Positions 47,622 to 60,218 are shown, counted from the stretch's first letter. The stretch: 64,000 bases of DNA from Wolfiporia cocos (GCA_029448655.1 JACCLO010000009.1:3038001-3102000); one strand, 5' to 3'. Notes: generated from the letters alone by a model not told the origin. Translations and numbers: made by a program.

Positions 47622-48962
47622 GACTCTGGCACGCACTTCATCGTTCATCGCATCCTGCATTAATGCTGCATCATTGTACACTTCATCCAGTGTCGCACAC
47701 CATCTCTCCTCATCTACGGTATTCATGGGACAATAATGGTCTGGATGTGTTGCACCCCTTCACGCGTAGCATAGGACATCTACGTATCCTATATAACATA
47801 ATCACATAGACAAAGGCGAACTCAATGTGTGTCATTGAATGTATTTCCGTAGTATATATCCCGGTTTACTTTATCTAATATACGCCCTTCAACCGACGTC
47901 GCGACGGTGCCCGAACGCAACGGTGAAGCCCGGGCGGGGACGTCTCGGCCCTGGCCCGCCAAGGCTCAGGGAAGCGTTCGAGGAAGCAAATGCTGAATCG
48001 CGGCGTCGTCGGGGACGCAGCGGGGAGACGTCCTCCCGGAAAATTTGCGAATCTGTGGCAGCGACGGGGCAACCGCAGCCGTCTGGCGCTTGGTCCATAT
48101 GCCACTCCTGGGCCGTCTAAACGTACACCCGCGCGGGCACCGGCTTCCTGCCAGAGCGCGCCGGTGCGTGCGAGCGCGCGACGTACGCTGACACAGCGCG
48201 GCTCGCGAGTGGCAGATAAGCCTGCCCTCATCAGAAGGCGTCGCAGGGGCTGGCGACGGCGCCACTCGCTGCGGGCAGCCGGGAGACGACGTCGATGCGA
48301 GCGCGACGCGACAGGCACGCTCGTGATTTACAGACACGAGGGCCACACGTGTTTCGGGGCATCAAGTGCCCACGGCGGGACGGAATCAATTCGCACTTCC
48401 GAGGTGGACCCAAGCGAGCGGGCAGCGCGCCCCGTCGAGTCGTCGCCGGGGGCGTGCGCGCGGATTCGCACTCAGCACGTCAGCGTGAACACCGGCGAGG
48501 CGCGAGGCGCACGGGGCGCGCCGCGTAGCTTGGCAGGCTCCGTTGGCGGCCGACATGCGTCGAGACAGTTTTCGGCGAGGGACCCTGTGATACGCGGCGC
48601 AGTCGCTCGGTGCACCTGCGCGCGAAGCAGGCCCCGTTAGCGTCGCGTGCGCGGGCACGCCGCACATCCCGTCCGTCTAGCGCCGAAGCGCACCACTCGC
48701 GGGCAATCTTTCAAGGCGCGCTCGCGCAAGCGGGGGCGGTGCCGCGCCTCTGGGATGTACGTGCTCTGCGCACGCGCACGGCGGGCGTGGCCGGCCAAGC
48801 CACGGGCACGCAGCGTCGCGAAAATTGAGCGGGGTGTAATCGCATCGCGCGTTCGCATCAGGAAGCTGTACAGGCGGGTAGCGGACGCATCAGGAAGCAG
48901 GCCACAATCTGCGAGAGCGCTACCGTCCTCGGGGCCGCGGGCGCGGCGTCGCGGGAGGAGGA
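47622..48962. other. GC-rich intergenic interval
   Basis: About 1.3 kb between two 3' ends. The long open frames on both strands are Arg/Ala-rich composition artefacts. I see no RNA gene or repeat. Confidence 0.45.
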
Positions 48963-49333
48963 TCAGGCGGCGGCGGCGTCCGCGCCGGGAGGGGGCGGGG
49001 GGTCCTTGAGCGGGTTCTCCTCGCGCGCCTGCTCGAGGAGCGGCTCGAGCCCCTTGTCCTTCACCGCTTTCTGCAGCGTGCGCGGCGTCAGTGCGGGGCG
49101 GGGACGCGGGACGCGGGACGCACCTGCACGCACTCGCGGTACTGCTGCCAGAGCCTGCCGCAGCGCTGCTCGTACTCGCGCGCCTTCTCGCGGGCGAACG
49201 CAGACCGCTGCGCGGGGGCGGTGGAGGCGGAGGCGGCGACGGCGGGCTCGAGGTAGCCCTCGAACCAGGCGTTGAAGCACGCGTCGTACTCCCGCTTGAG
49301 GGGCGTGCACTCTTCGGACAGGCTGTGTGCCAT
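48963..49333 (-). CDS. MDM35: Mdm35/TRIAP1 mitochondrial intermembrane-space protein
   Basis: Small twin CX9C protein that partners PRELI/Ups proteins for phospholipid transfer between mitochondrial membranes. Exons 49124-49333 and 48963-49070 give 105 residues. MAHSLSEECTPLKREYDAC carries the first C-X9-C, followed by FNAWFEGYLEP. After an Ala/Ser loop, CGRLWQQYREC carries the second C-X9-C. The second exon continues KAVKDKGLEPLLEQAREENP, then a Pro/Asp/Ala tail. Import by the Mia40 pathway is expected from the cysteine pattern. Its start faces that of the Vps29 gene, 181 bp away. Confidence 0.93.
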
Positions 49334-49514
49334 GCGGTCGATGTCGGGGCTGCTAGCAATCCGCACGCATAGGCGGCGCGCGTGCGGCGGGCGCGGCGGG
49401 CACCGCGTCATCCCACGGCACACGCGCCACCGCGCGCAAACAGGGGCACACAACGCGCGCGCGTAGGCCCGCAGGCCGCTCGCTCGGGCGCGCGTATATA
49501 TCCTCACAGCGACG
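49334..49514. promoter_or_regulatory. Shared divergent promoter of MDM35 and VPS29
   Basis: The 181 bp between two start codons on opposite strands must contain both promoters and 5' UTRs. It is GC-rich; a TATATA motif at about 49495 lies only some 15 bases from the Vps29 ATG. Confidence 0.55.
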
Positions 49515-50311
49515 ATGGTGCTCGTGCTCGTGATCGGCGACCTCCACATCCCGCACCGGGTGCACGACCTGCCCGCCAAGTTCAAGAAGCTGCTCGTCCC
49601 GGGCAAGATCCAGCAGATCCTGTGCACGGGGAACGTGTGCGACCGCGAGACGTACGAGTACCTCCGCACCGTCTCGTCCGACGTGCACGTCGTGCGCGGG
49701 GACTATGACGAGGTGCGCGCGCTGCATCCTGCCTTGCCTGACCTCACCTCACCCGTCGCGCGCGCAGACGTCCTTCCCGCTCTCGGCGACGGTGACACAC
49801 GCGCCGGTGCGCATCGGGCTCACGCACGGGCACCAGTGCCTGCCCGCGGGCGACCTCGACGCGCTGAGCGCGCTCGCGCGGCAGCTCGACGTCGACGTGC
49901 TTGTCTCGGGGCACACCCACACGTGCGTGCGCCCGCCCGCCTCTCGCGCGCGCGCTGACGTGCGCCCCGCAGGTTCCAGGCGGTCGAGTACGACGGGCGG
50001 TTCTTCGTCAACCCGGGCTCGGCGACGGGCGCGTGGACGGGCGCGGTCCCGGGGTGCGTCGCTCTCGCTTCTCATCGCACGCACCGGCTCGCTCACGCGC
50101 CTGCAGCGACCCGACGCCGACGTTTGCGCTCATGGACATCCAGGGCCCCGTGGTGGTGACGTACGTCTACCAGCTCGTCGAGGGCGAGGTGCGCGTGGAG
50201 AAGATCGAGTTTCGGAAGGAGGCCGAGCAGGCGGTGAAGGAGGCCCCGCGGAGCACGGTCCTGCCGCAGAACATACCCTCCAGCCCAAATCCGCAGCAGG
50301 GCGTCTGGTAG
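49515..50311 (+). CDS. VPS29: Vps29 retromer subunit
   Basis: Retromer core subunit with a metallophosphoesterase fold, in endosome-to-Golgi recycling. Exons 49515-49712, 49768-49922, 49973-50053 and 50107-50311 give 212 residues. [40 protein letters not shown] and [10 protein letters not shown] are followed by [43 protein letters not shown] and [20 protein letters not shown]. The phosphoesterase-like residues of GDLH, GN, THGH and GHTH are kept. The length fits the family, with a short extra C-terminal tail (about 20 residues). Confidence 0.96.
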
Positions 50312-50537
50312 GCGCGGGATACGGATCGGAATGTACTGTATCTCTCTGTGCGTGGCTCCTCGCTTGCGCTCGCTCGCTGAGTGCTGATGGTGCTCGGACG
50401 ACAGCATACTACTTTGTATTTATATATAGGTCATGCATAGTGCGGCAGCACCTGGAGTTTTGGATGACAGCGCAGGCAGCAAGGGCGCGAATAGATAGCA
50501 AACGAGGGAACGAAGTGGGTCACGGCATGTCGCGGGC

Positions 50538-51154
50538 TCAGTACGCCTGCGACAGTGTGCGCTCGCGCGAGCGCATGCTGGGCGTGAGGCTGCGCGGGCC
50601 AAGTGGCCGCCCCCGCGCGGCGTGCGGGTCCGTGGCGGTGCGGCGGTGGCCCAGTGCCATCTGTACCACCGCCCTGCTGATGTCGATGGGCCTGGGCGGC
50701 GGCCGCGACTGTGGCTGGGGGGGAGGGAGCTCGGCCTCCTCCTGCAGGAGGGCCAGCTCCAATAAATAGTGTCCCTCCTTCCAGCGCTCGGGGGCCTCGT
50801 GCGCGCGCACGATCATCCAGCCGAGGTAGGAGGCGCATTGCATGCACGAGAACTCGCGGATGGTGTGCGCGCCGGTGTCCATGAGCAGGATAGAGGACGG
50901 GCCGAGGGCGACGTTTGACCTGGAGGGGCGGGTTAGCGTGTGTCGTGGCGCGCAGTGGGTGGGCATTACACGTGGGTGTACAGCGCGGCCTTGCCCTTGT
51001 GTCCGCGAAAGTCCTGCAGGCGGTGAGTGGCGGGCATGGGCCAGCGGACGGTGGTGCATACCTTGGAGACGAGGTGGCGGGTGGAGGTTATCGGCCTGCG
51101 ACAACTGCTGCATACAAGGGGGACGTCATGAATGGTCGTGAGGGCGGGGGACAT
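50538..51154 (-). CDS. Yippee-family zinc-binding protein
   Basis: Small conserved zinc-binding protein (Moh1/YPEL family), role poorly defined. Exons 51062-51154, 50970-51013 and 50538-50919 give 172 residues. VPLVCSSCRRPITSTRHLVS provides the first CXXC. DFRGHKGKAALYTHVSNVAL and HTIREFSCMQCASYLGWMIV provide the second CXXC and the yippee core, and APERWKEGHYLLELALLQEE closes it. A low-complexity tail of about 70 residues (PPPQPQSRPPPRP...) follows. The donor GTAATG of the second intron is needed for the frame. The ATG at 51154 precedes the conserved region by only a dozen residues. Confidence 0.9.
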
Positions 51155-51417
51155 TGGGATAGTGTAGAGTAGCTGGCTTGGAGCGGGGTGCGCACGGCGT
51201 TATATGCACGCACGGGTCAGTCTGATGCGTTTCGGGGGCGAGGCGGGTGATCGACGCGGGCGAAGGCGCACCGCCACCGTCGTCGCGGAGTGGTCCGAGG
51301 TGCAAGCTGAGCTCGGTTCGTGCGTGCGGGCGATAGCACGAGGCCGCCATCAGTGCTAGTGCGCGTTTCAAACGACGTCGCCGTCTGCGATCGCCCGCTC
51401 ACGTCGGCCCTCGACGC

Positions 51418-53049
51418 ATGGCTGCTCGACGCATCTTCACAGGCAGAAACGTGCTCGTCGACGACGGTCTACGCGCAGCCACCATCGAGATTGATCTCGC
51501 CGCTGGCACCATCGCCCATGTGCACGACACCGTCCTCCCCAGGGACGCCTTTGCCGACGTCCGCGACGAGGACTGGATAGATGCCGGCGACACGCTCGTC
51601 ATCCCCGGGCTCGTCGAGTACGTCACCGTCCGCGCGCGCGCTCGCCGCACTCACCGTCCGCAGCGCGCACGTCCACCTCAACGAGCCCGGCCGCACAGAC
51701 TGGGAGGGCTTCTGGTCCGGCACCCGCGCCGCCGCGTCGGGCGGGGTCACCGCCGTCGTCGACATGCCCCTCAACTCCATCCCGCCCACCACCACCGTCG
51801 CGAACCTCGACGAGAAGCGCAGGGCCGCGCAGGGCCAGTGCTGGACCGACGTCGCCTTCTGGGGCGGCGTCATCCCCGGCAACCAGGTATCATTCTCGTG
51901 TGCGCGGAAGAGGCGTCCCTGACGGCAGCGGCGTCGCAGGCCCACCTTCGCCCGCTGATAGATGCAGGCGTGAAGGGCTTCAAGTGCTTCCTCATCGACA
52001 GCGGCGTGGAGGTCCGTCCCCTGCCTCGCCGTGCTCTGCGACGCACTCACGTCCGCCCAGGAGTTTCCATGCGTGTCCGCGGACGATCTGCAGCTCGCGA
52101 TGGACGAGCTCAAGGTGCGCGCTCTCGATCGCCGACAATGCATTCTGACAGAGGCCCCAGAACACATCGACGGTGCTGTGCTTCCACGCCGAGCTCGACA
52201 CATCCGCCTCCGCGCCGCACCCGCCCGTCTCCGCGCCGCCCGCCGACCCGACGCTCTACGGCACCTTCCTCGCCTCGCGCCCGCAGCAGCTCGAGGTCGC
52301 CGCGATCGAGCTCATCACCGCCCTCCACCGGCGGTACCCCGCGCTGCGGCTGCACATCGTGCACCTCTCCGCGGCGGACGCGCTCCCGCTCGTCCGCGCC
52401 GCGCAGCAGTCCGGGCTCCCGCTCACGGCGGAGACGTGCTTCCACTACCTCTGCCTCGACGCGGCGCGGATCCCGGACGGGCGCCCCGAGTTCAAGTGCT
52501 GTCCGCCCGTCCGCGACGCCGCGAACCGCGACGCGCTCTGGGACGCGCTCCGCGACGGCACCCTCGCCTGCGTCGTGAGCGACCACAGCCCGTGCGTCGC
52601 CGCGCTCAAGCACGTGCACACCGGGGACGTCATGCGCGCGTGGGGCGGCATCAGCACGCTCGGGCTCGGGCTCAGCCTGCTGTGGACCGAGGCGCGCAGC
52701 CGCGGCGTCGCCGTCGCGCGCGTCGTCGAGTGGCTGTGCGTGTGCACGGCGCGCCATGCGGGCCTTGGCGACCGCAAGGGCCGGCTCAGGGCGGGGTTCG
52801 ACGCGGACGTCGTGGTTTGGGACCCCGAGGCGGAGTTCACGGTGCGTGCGGCGCAGACTGTCGCTGATGGTGGCTGACGCGTGCGCGCAGGTGACGAAGG
52901 AGGGGCTGAACTTCAAGAACAAGCTCACGCCGTACGAGGGGATGGTATTGCGCGGGCGGGTGGAGCAGACGTATGTGCGGGGAATGCTTGTGTACGATCG
53001 TGCGGCGGGTGGATTTGACGGGCTGAAGCCGGTCGGGAAGTTGCTATAG
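51418..53049 (+). CDS. Allantoinase
   Basis: Hydrolyses allantoin to allantoate in purine catabolism, a cyclic amidohydrolase with two metals. Exons 51418-51617, 51664-51886, 51940-52011, 52061-52114, 52161-52841 and 52891-53049 give 462 residues, typical length. Visible motifs: [20 protein letters not shown] (metal HxH), [33 protein letters not shown] (the Lys expected to be carbamylated), VLCFHAELD (metal His), [15 protein letters not shown] (metal His), CVVSDHSPC (catalytic Asp) and [20 protein letters not shown]. It ends in [18 protein letters not shown]. All metal ligands are present, so an active enzyme is expected. No neighbouring purine-degradation gene is seen. Confidence 0.96.
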
Positions 53050-53687
53050 AGTTGCGCTGTGAACAGGTTGATATGTGGTCATCTAGGGTGCTGGCAATAT
53101 CGTACACACCCTACAGTTACATTCAAGAACAGCAGTTACACGATCAACAGCCCATCGGCTCATGCTCGTGCATTCTCCCTTCTGTGCTTCTCACCTGCTG
53201 CTGGCGCTTCTCGTCATTGCCGTATCTCAGGCGTCTGCTCATCGAGACGCTCGATCAAGTCCCCTTGGACCAGCTTCGGGCCACACTTCACTGCGACCGC
53301 TGATCAAATGCCCGGTCCCTGTGGACGGATTCCGCGTATTGAAGGAAGTCGAGATCCTCAGTAGAAGCCTCACCAGCACAGATAACAATGATGATACGTA
53401 TGGAAGACGCCCTGCCCGTGAACTATTTCTCAGGCTGCTTCGAGTGCAGATTGAGTCTTTTGCTCATCAGCTCCCTTGCAGCTGCCTATACTGGGTCAGA
53501 GACCTATTCGTGAAAGAGCATAAGTACCCAACAGCCAGATATCAGACGCTTTGACTCTCATCGATAAGCTTCAACATCACAACGTGTTAGTCACATTGCT
53601 TTCGGCGACGAGTCATGGGAACTTATAAAGTCTGTAGTATGGCTGCATTTCTGGAGTCCCTCCCCTACCTCGAAGCACGAGAACGAT
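53050..53687. other. Intergenic
   Basis: One open frame (53162-53554, plus) starts with a hydrophobic run that could pass for a signal peptide (SHLLLALLVIAVSQASA), but nothing else supports a gene. Confidence 0.4.
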
Positions 53688-54656
53688 ATGACTAGTCATC
53701 CTCGAAACAACTGGGCTGGTGGTATTTTCTATTTCACGAATGCGCATAGCGGTACTGTATTGGACCTAAATTTCAACAACAAGTTTGCTGTGGAGGGATA
53801 TCCCCTTCATGTGTCTGAGAACCAACAGGTGAGTCTCTATCGCCACGCAAACGAACAGTTGCCCCGGTGTCTGGGAACAATCCTAGCTGTCCACGCACGC
53901 ATCAGGAAATGTGATTGTGTTCATGTCCATTTCACTGTTTCGAGCCCGAGAAACTTTGGAGGTGTTTAGCCACAATGGCATTCGTCGAGTCCAGTATTAA
54001 TTCCAGTGATGCCTAGTGGAAACTAGTTCGAAGCGGAGAAGGGTATATCGTCCAGAGCATGTATCAGACAGAAGATAGAAAACCATTGTATATGTCTGTG
54101 CGAAGCTTAGCAGACGAAGCGCCAGTTGTGTGCACTCGATACCCTGTAACCTGGGACATTCAATTTGAAAAGGATACGGGCGGTATACGGTATGTTTCGG
54201 CTAGGCATTGGGGTCTGGAGGCATTTCTGATGGTCGATATCTAGATTTGTATGGCCATGTACCGACCTCGTGCTCGACCTCGCCAACAAGGGCTCTAATG
54301 CTCCATTCACAAGGGTGCGGAGTTTCGCTACCTCGGTTGCTTATGGCGAGCGAACATCCGTACATTAGGTTCAAATCAAAGAAAGGATACCACACGGTTG
54401 TCAAGTCTGGAGGTTCGTCCGTTGCGGAACTTCAAACTCCCAGGAGAGCCCACGCCAGGCCGAGCCAGAAGAGCACGCCACACAGAGCGCCACCCAACCT
54501 ATGGTCTCTGAAACAGTGCTGGTTACCGAAGATCGGGACTTCATAACCACCACACGCACCAGAATCACTACCACAGCGACTACCACGATTACTAAGAAAC
54601 CACGTTTGTGCCCGGGTTCAGATGCAGGTACAGAATACACCGGAGGTAGCCAGTAG
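53688..54656 (+). CDS. Ricin-B-type beta-trefoil lectin domain protein
   Basis: Predicted carbohydrate-binding protein; basidiomycetes have many such cytosolic or secreted lectins. Exons 53688-53828, 54017-54189, 54245-54314 and 54369-54656 join in frame to 223 residues. The trefoil repeats are recognisable: GIFYFTNAHSGTVLDLNFNN...VSENQQ-WKLVRSGEGYIVQS, LYMSVRSLADEAPV...WDIQFEKDTGGIR and DLVLDLANKGSNAPFTR...CQVWRFVRCG. A Gln/Glu/Thr-rich tail follows (SPRQAEPEEHATQSATQP, then a TTTxTTT stretch). No signal peptide is evident. No catalytic domain is attached, so this is a lectin and not a ricin-like toxin. Confidence 0.82.
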
Positions 54657-54933
54657 AGCTTGGGATGAAGACTGAGGTTTCTCCGCAGGTAAAGGCTGTT
54701 GCGTCTGTGGATTAGCTAGGTAGTCGAGACTGCACCATGATCATCGTATCTACGTTTGGAACTGCTCTCAGAAGTGTCTAGGCATCCTCTGACTAGATAA
54801 TGTTACCTTCCAGTTCATTGTCATAAAGTGCAGTACGGTCCGGCGCATGAGGTATCATCCGACCCTTATCTGCGGAATTATGGCGACTTATTGCTCTGCA
54901 CTGCAATCACCGAGCATGAGTATATGATCATTA

Positions 54934-55680
54934 CTATGATCCATGGAAGCTGCCGGCTGGTGTCCGTGGATTTTCATGAGATTCCGTAGATTGCGAAGAG
55001 GAGTGAACACCATTAGATAGCCCAGGTTGCGAGGAATACCCCTCTTCTGTGTGATGGTCAGCGTGAAGGAAGTTTCTGTCCTCCACTTGACCGTGATTAG
55101 GAGACCCGTTAATCGTTCTCGGATCCTGCTCTTGTTGTAGCATCAACGGCATTTCACAATCTACTATTGCTGTCAAGGCACGCTCAGTAGGCTGTATCAG
55201 ATTCTTCAGCGCCCCTGCGGCCAGAGAGATCATGTAGTAAGTCTAAAGAAGAGCTGGGAACATACGTTCGGCACTGAGCACGAAGAGCTTCTGCGTCATC
55301 AGGCTCAATCAAAGTGCCCTCTGGTAAATTTCTCGCATGCTTTGCATCATCGTCCTGCAGGATCTCTCTCTTCATTCATCTTATAGCCCCGTGGGCACGC
55401 GCATTTGCGTTCCCTCTCCAAGTAGATCCTCGTCGTCATGTCCACTGCCCTTCGTGAGGAGCTGCGTATAGTTATGATACGTTCAAGTCTGTCGGATGAT
55501 TTCTGCGAGTAGTGCTTCCAGCTTGCGCTGTGCTGCTGCGCACTTGTCACGGTCGTGTGCGCTGCTATAGAATAAGGTTGTGAACATGATGGTTATCTTT
55601 GCGCTCCGCAACCGTACTTGCTTGTTGTCCTGTACATGCTGGATATTCCGTACGGCACAAAGGTGTTTTTGAGCGCTCAA
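54934..55680 (-). CDS. Hypothetical protein, weak model
   Basis: Not recognised. Three open segments in series on the minus strand may be exons. The first is 55680-55485 (CAAAQRKLEALLAEIIRQ, helical). The second is 55375-55270 (LQDDDAKHARNLPEGTLIEP...LRAQCRT). A GTATGT...CCGCAG intron then leads to GALKNLIQPTERALTAIVD, continuing to the stop at 54934. The last part is Gln/Ser/His-rich. The link between the first and second segments is not resolved. It could be a small regulatory or structural protein, or spurious. Confidence 0.35.
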
Positions 55681-55887
55681 CCTTTTTATTTATGAGTTCC
55701 TGGCTATCTTCTACAAGTGAACATGATGGTTATCACATCCTACATTCAAGAGCACGAGCCCACGCGATCACGTGAGCGGCGCGAATAACCAAAGCAATCC
55801 CAACCTGGTTGAACGGTTCGTGCTTGCGCCTGGAATGCCACATTAACGGCGACTTTTGCTCCCTCTTCTCGCCGTGGAACATTTACA

Positions 55888-58800
55888 ATGTGGGCAAAGC
55901 TGAGCACTGCGCTCAAGCCCCGGCTGGGCACGCCAGCACACGACGACAGTGGCCACGTCCACAGCGACGCACAGGCAGACGGCCAATTACGGGCCAACGT
56001 ACGCGAGCTACGTCCTCATCAGTCAAATCCGCACGGCACTCTCCCATCAAAGCGGCCCGCGCTGCCTTCCCATGCGGAGCCCCTCCCCAAGCACACCATC
56101 TTTCAGCGGCCAAAACTCCCGCCCATCGACACCGCCGCGCTCCCGCCCATCGCTCCGCCCGTCATCTCTCCCCTGCAGCTGCCACAGAAAGTCAAGTCGC
56201 TTCAGACACACTCCAACGGTGCGCCCTCCCGCGATGTCTCGCGATGATGCGATTCAATCTTCGTACGTGCAGGCATTGAGTTACCCTTAGGTGCAGGCCC
56301 GGGGCGACACCCGCCCGAGACGTTCGCCTATCAGCGCGCGGACGACCGTCCTCTGCCAGACATGGGCGGACACAGGCGGGCCAGCACGCCCACTCCCGCC
56401 CCCGAGCCGATCACAAGGGTCCGCTCCATCCTCCGCGACCCCGCCACGCCCGGCACCGGCCAGTCCGTCCGCTTTTCTACACATGACGACCCCGACCCCG
56501 AGCCCACGCCAGACGACGGCCACACACAAAGCATGTCCCTCTCGTCCCTCACCGCACGCTTCTCGCGCGCCATCGCGCGCCCCCTACAGCAGCGCCCCGC
56601 CGCGCAGACGCTCTTCGCCGCGCCCTCGTCTCCGCCGCTCACCTACTCTCCGCCCGCGCCCATCCCGCCGCCCGACGTGTCCAACATCTTCGACCTCTCC
56701 GCCGACGCGGAGCTCCCCAGCATCCACGCGCAAGGCGCACACGTGCTCATGCACGACAGCGCGGTCGAGGTCGACACAACGCGCGAGGACTCGCGCTTCA
56801 GCATCGGGCAGCTCGAGCGCAGCGTGGACGCGGTCTTCCGCCTGCCACCGGCCGCCAGCACCTTCAACACCGCGACAAGCACACCAAACACGTACCGCAC
56901 CGCCTCCGACGCGCACACCAGCGGCGACGTGGTGCTTGCCACGCCCCCGCAAGAAACGCAGGCGGCGCGGAGCGACCCGTTCGCGGCGCACGCGTCGACG
57001 TACTACACGCCCGGCTCGGGCGTCCCGCCGACGCCGCCGCACCCCGCGCGCGCGCCCTCGCAGCTCTCGCGCTCCCTGTCGCTCCCTGCGCACACGCCGC
57101 ATATGCGGCGGGCCTCGTCCGATACCCCGCCCGCGGACGCGGCGCTGTGGTCGCTGCGCGCGCAGCTCGCGCTGCAGGCGGAGCTCGCGGCGCAGTTCGA
57201 GGCGGACGTGCGCGCACGTGACGCGCTCGTCGCGGAGCTCCGGTCCCGGCTTGCGCTCGTGGAGACGAAGCGCAAGTCGGCGGTGGACGGGTGGCGGCGG
57301 CGGGTGAAGGAGCTCGAGGAGGCGGTGGGCACGCTGACGGCGGAGGTGGAGCGGAGCAGGGAGGAGAGCGGAGAGCGGGCGGGGCTGAGCGCGGATGCAG
57401 CGAGTGGAGAGACGGTGCGGACGTTGCAGGAGAGGATTGCGGAGCTGGAGAGGGAGCGGGCGCGCGGGGTGGAGGTGGGCAGTGAGGAGGCGGGGAGGAA
57501 GGAGACGGCGCTGCGTAAGCAAGAGGAGGAGATGAGGGCAAGGGAGGAGGAGATGCGCGTGAGAGAGGAGGAGATGAGAGCGCGAGAGGAAGAGATGCGG
57601 AGGAGGGAAGCGGAACAGCGAGCGGCGAGGGAGGACGAGGCGCGCGCGCTGCGCGAGGAGGTCGAGCGGCTGCAGAACGCAAGCATCGACGACGAAGAGC
57701 TCCAGCGGCAGAGCGAGGCGCAGCACCGCCAACAGGCAGAGACGCTCCGGCTGCAGAACGCGACGCTCGAGAAGCAGCTCGCGGATGCGCGTGCGGAAGC
57801 GGGCTTGCTCAGGGGAGAGGTCGAGGCGCAGTGGCGCCATGCGGAGAAGGCGGCTGACTGGGCACAGGAGCTGCAGGAGGAGTGTGCGGCGCTCAGGAAG
57901 GAGAGGGGGAGCGTGAGGAACGTGGAGGAGGAATGCGAGAGACTGAGAGCGGACAGAGACAAGTTTGAGGAGGAATGTCTAGCGCTGAGGAACGAGAAGG
58001 ATGGTCTGATGAAGCGCATCGAGGAGGCGGAAGGCCTGCAGAACCGCTTGCAGGAGGCAGATGGGCTGCACGCGGAACTGGAGAGCGTGCGCGCGGAGAA
58101 GCATGGAGTGCTCGCGGAGAACAAGGCCCTGCGCGCAGAGATCGACGAGCTGCGCGAGCGGCTGGAGGATATGGAAGACCCGCCGACGCCGATCGAGGTC
58201 GAGGGCCTGCGCGCGGAGATGAACGCGCTCCGGACGCGCATCAGCGACATGGAGACCATGCAGGCGCGCATCACGGACATGGAGACGGACTTTGCGCAAC
58301 TCGCAGGCGAGAAGAACGAGCTCGAGGGACTCGTGCAGGACGAGCGCACCGCCAAGGGCGAGCTTGAACGCGAGATCGAGGAGCTGGAGAGCCGCCTCCG
58401 TGCGTCGCAGGAGCGCGCAGCAGAGCTCGAGGCGTCTCTGCGCGAGCACGAGGCCGCCTCCGCCGTCCTCGAGCAGGAGCACGCATACGCACTCGACCGC
58501 GCGGCTCGCTTCGAAGCACATGTCCGCCAGCGCGATGAGGATGCGGCAGAACTCAGCGAGCACGCAGCGTCACGTGTGTACGCGGCGGAGGCTCTCGAGG
58601 AGGAAATGTCGAGGATGAAGCGGGAACACGCGCGGATCGTGAACGAGCAGACGAGAATGCTGCAGGATGTTGTTACGCGCGAGGTAGAGGCACGGGCGCG
58701 CGCGGAGGCGCTGGTGCGCGAACGGGCGGAGGTGGACGTACAACGCACGACGATGGGCGAGCGGATTGGCTTCCTGGAGGGCGAGGTGTCGCGAGTGAGA

Positions 58801-59557
58801 AGGCAGATGCATGCTTTGCAGCAGGAAAGCGCGGACAAGGAGATGAAGATCGTAAATCTCCAACGCCAACGTGCGCAGGACAAGGAGGATATCCAGGGGC
58901 TCAATATCGCGCTGGATTCCAAACAGCAGGAGCTCGAGCTGGTACGTCCATGCGAGCTCAGTCGAAGCGATCGCACTGCTGACCGGATTTGTGCAGCTCA
59001 AACGGCGTATGGGGGTACGAAGCAGCGCTGGTGCCTCACAGGCAAATGCCTCCAAGACATCCCATCACCGACGCGAGTCGTCCATATTCCGCACGCCTAG
59101 CGTCGCCTCGTCCCGCGCGCCTTCAGCGCGCCCTTCCTCCCGCCCGTCATCCGTGCTCTCTGACGCGGGGAGCAGCTCTACCGCACTACGCAGCCGCCGC
59201 GCAAGCGTCACTCCCAAGGCCACTTCATCCCGTGCTTCCTCACAGGAGGACATGACCCCCGTCCCTGTTCCACTTCCATCACGTCCCCAGGCCAACCCCA
59301 GTGGGCATACGTCACGGAAGCGCTCGCTGGAGGGTGCAGCGCCACCAAATGCAGGCTCGCCGTCGCGCATACCGTCAATGCGCCGCCCGCACATGCCGAG
59401 TGTTCCCAGCGGCTTTCCAGTGATGAACGGGAGGCGGGCGTCCTCCTCGATGATAGCGTTGGATCCTGTGCGCGTTCCCTTTGCGGTACGTCAGAGCGAG
59501 GGAAACGAGAAGGAAAACGCTGCACCACACCCAAAATCGAAGCGTATGGCTGCATAA
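55888..59557 (+). CDS. Large coiled-coil protein
   Basis: Exons 55888-56218, 56291-58941 and 58997-59557 give 1180 residues with matching phases. The N-terminal 300 residues are Pro/Ser-rich and disordered-looking; they contain the conserved-looking stretch RSILRDPATPGTGQSVRF. A very long coiled coil spans roughly 57150-58940, rich in Glu/Arg/Ala, with an irregular repeat of MRxREEE units at about 57530-57610. The C-terminus is basic and Ser-rich (SRAPSARPSSRPSSVLS, RRASVTPKATSSRAS) and ends EKENAAPHPKSKRMAA. This layout fits spindle-pole, septum or cytoskeletal scaffold proteins, but I cannot name the family. No motor or kinase domain is present. Confidence 0.85.
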
Positions 59558-60218
59558 GCACGACGACTGCGATGACCAAGTTTGTGATCTTGATATCTAT
59601 TGTGAGAACAAGAATGTTTTCCGCTCTCGCGGCAGCTGTCCTCTGTATCATCGTTCTCATGTCGCTAGCTTCTGTTCTTCGCTGCAGTGGACATCGATCC
59701 CGAAATCACCGTGTATTGTCGACATCAGTATATGTTAGTTTTGTCTACATCTTGCAGATTTCGATACAACTGTCTCCACCTTTTGTAAGCCACTAAATTT
59801 TGATACCCAGAATTTCTCTGTCCGGCTAGTTGCCTTATTAATCTCTAACACGATGTCACAATACTTGTCCATGTGTTTCTATATGATAGAAAGACTGTCT
59901 GGATGCATCTTACAAAACCCATTAAAAACTAAAAAAACTAACTAGATACAATTGTGAGGATGCATACGCACACCGCATCGCGCTGTACGTGCCAGTGTCG
60001 CGGTCACGAGACGGGGTCACCTACACCCGCCCTGCCGAAACCCACCAGACCTTATACCAGTGGCGCTGTGGAAGAGAAATTGGACGCTCGTAATGTTTAT
60101 GCATTTCCTTTATTTTTCCTCTCATTGTAAAATGTAACTCAATCCCTACCGACTCTACCAGCGTTGGAACGATAGCCGGAAGGCAGCGGGAGGTGCGAGA
60201 TGTAGACACGAGGACATA
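59558..60218. other. Intergenic
   Basis: Between the coiled-coil gene and the 3' LTR of the Gypsy element. A/T-rich near 59900; nothing recognisable. Confidence 0.5.

Noticed and set aside
47990..48865. Long GC-rich ORFs between the Zn2Cys6 gene and MDM35
   Set aside because: They overlap each other on both strands and show no conserved pattern.
53162..53554. Small secreted protein
   Set aside because: Only a hydrophobic N-terminus; the remainder lacks cysteines or a recognisable pattern, and it lies in the promoter region of the lectin gene.
53688..54656. Ricin-like toxin
   Set aside because: Only the B-type lectin fold is present; there is no ribosome-inactivating A-chain domain.
56291..58976. 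Long antisense ORFs over the coiled-coil gene (up to 657 codons)
   Set aside because: They mirror the GC-rich codon bias of the plus-strand gene, which has a consistent three-exon model; the antisense products are Ser/Arg-rich shadows.
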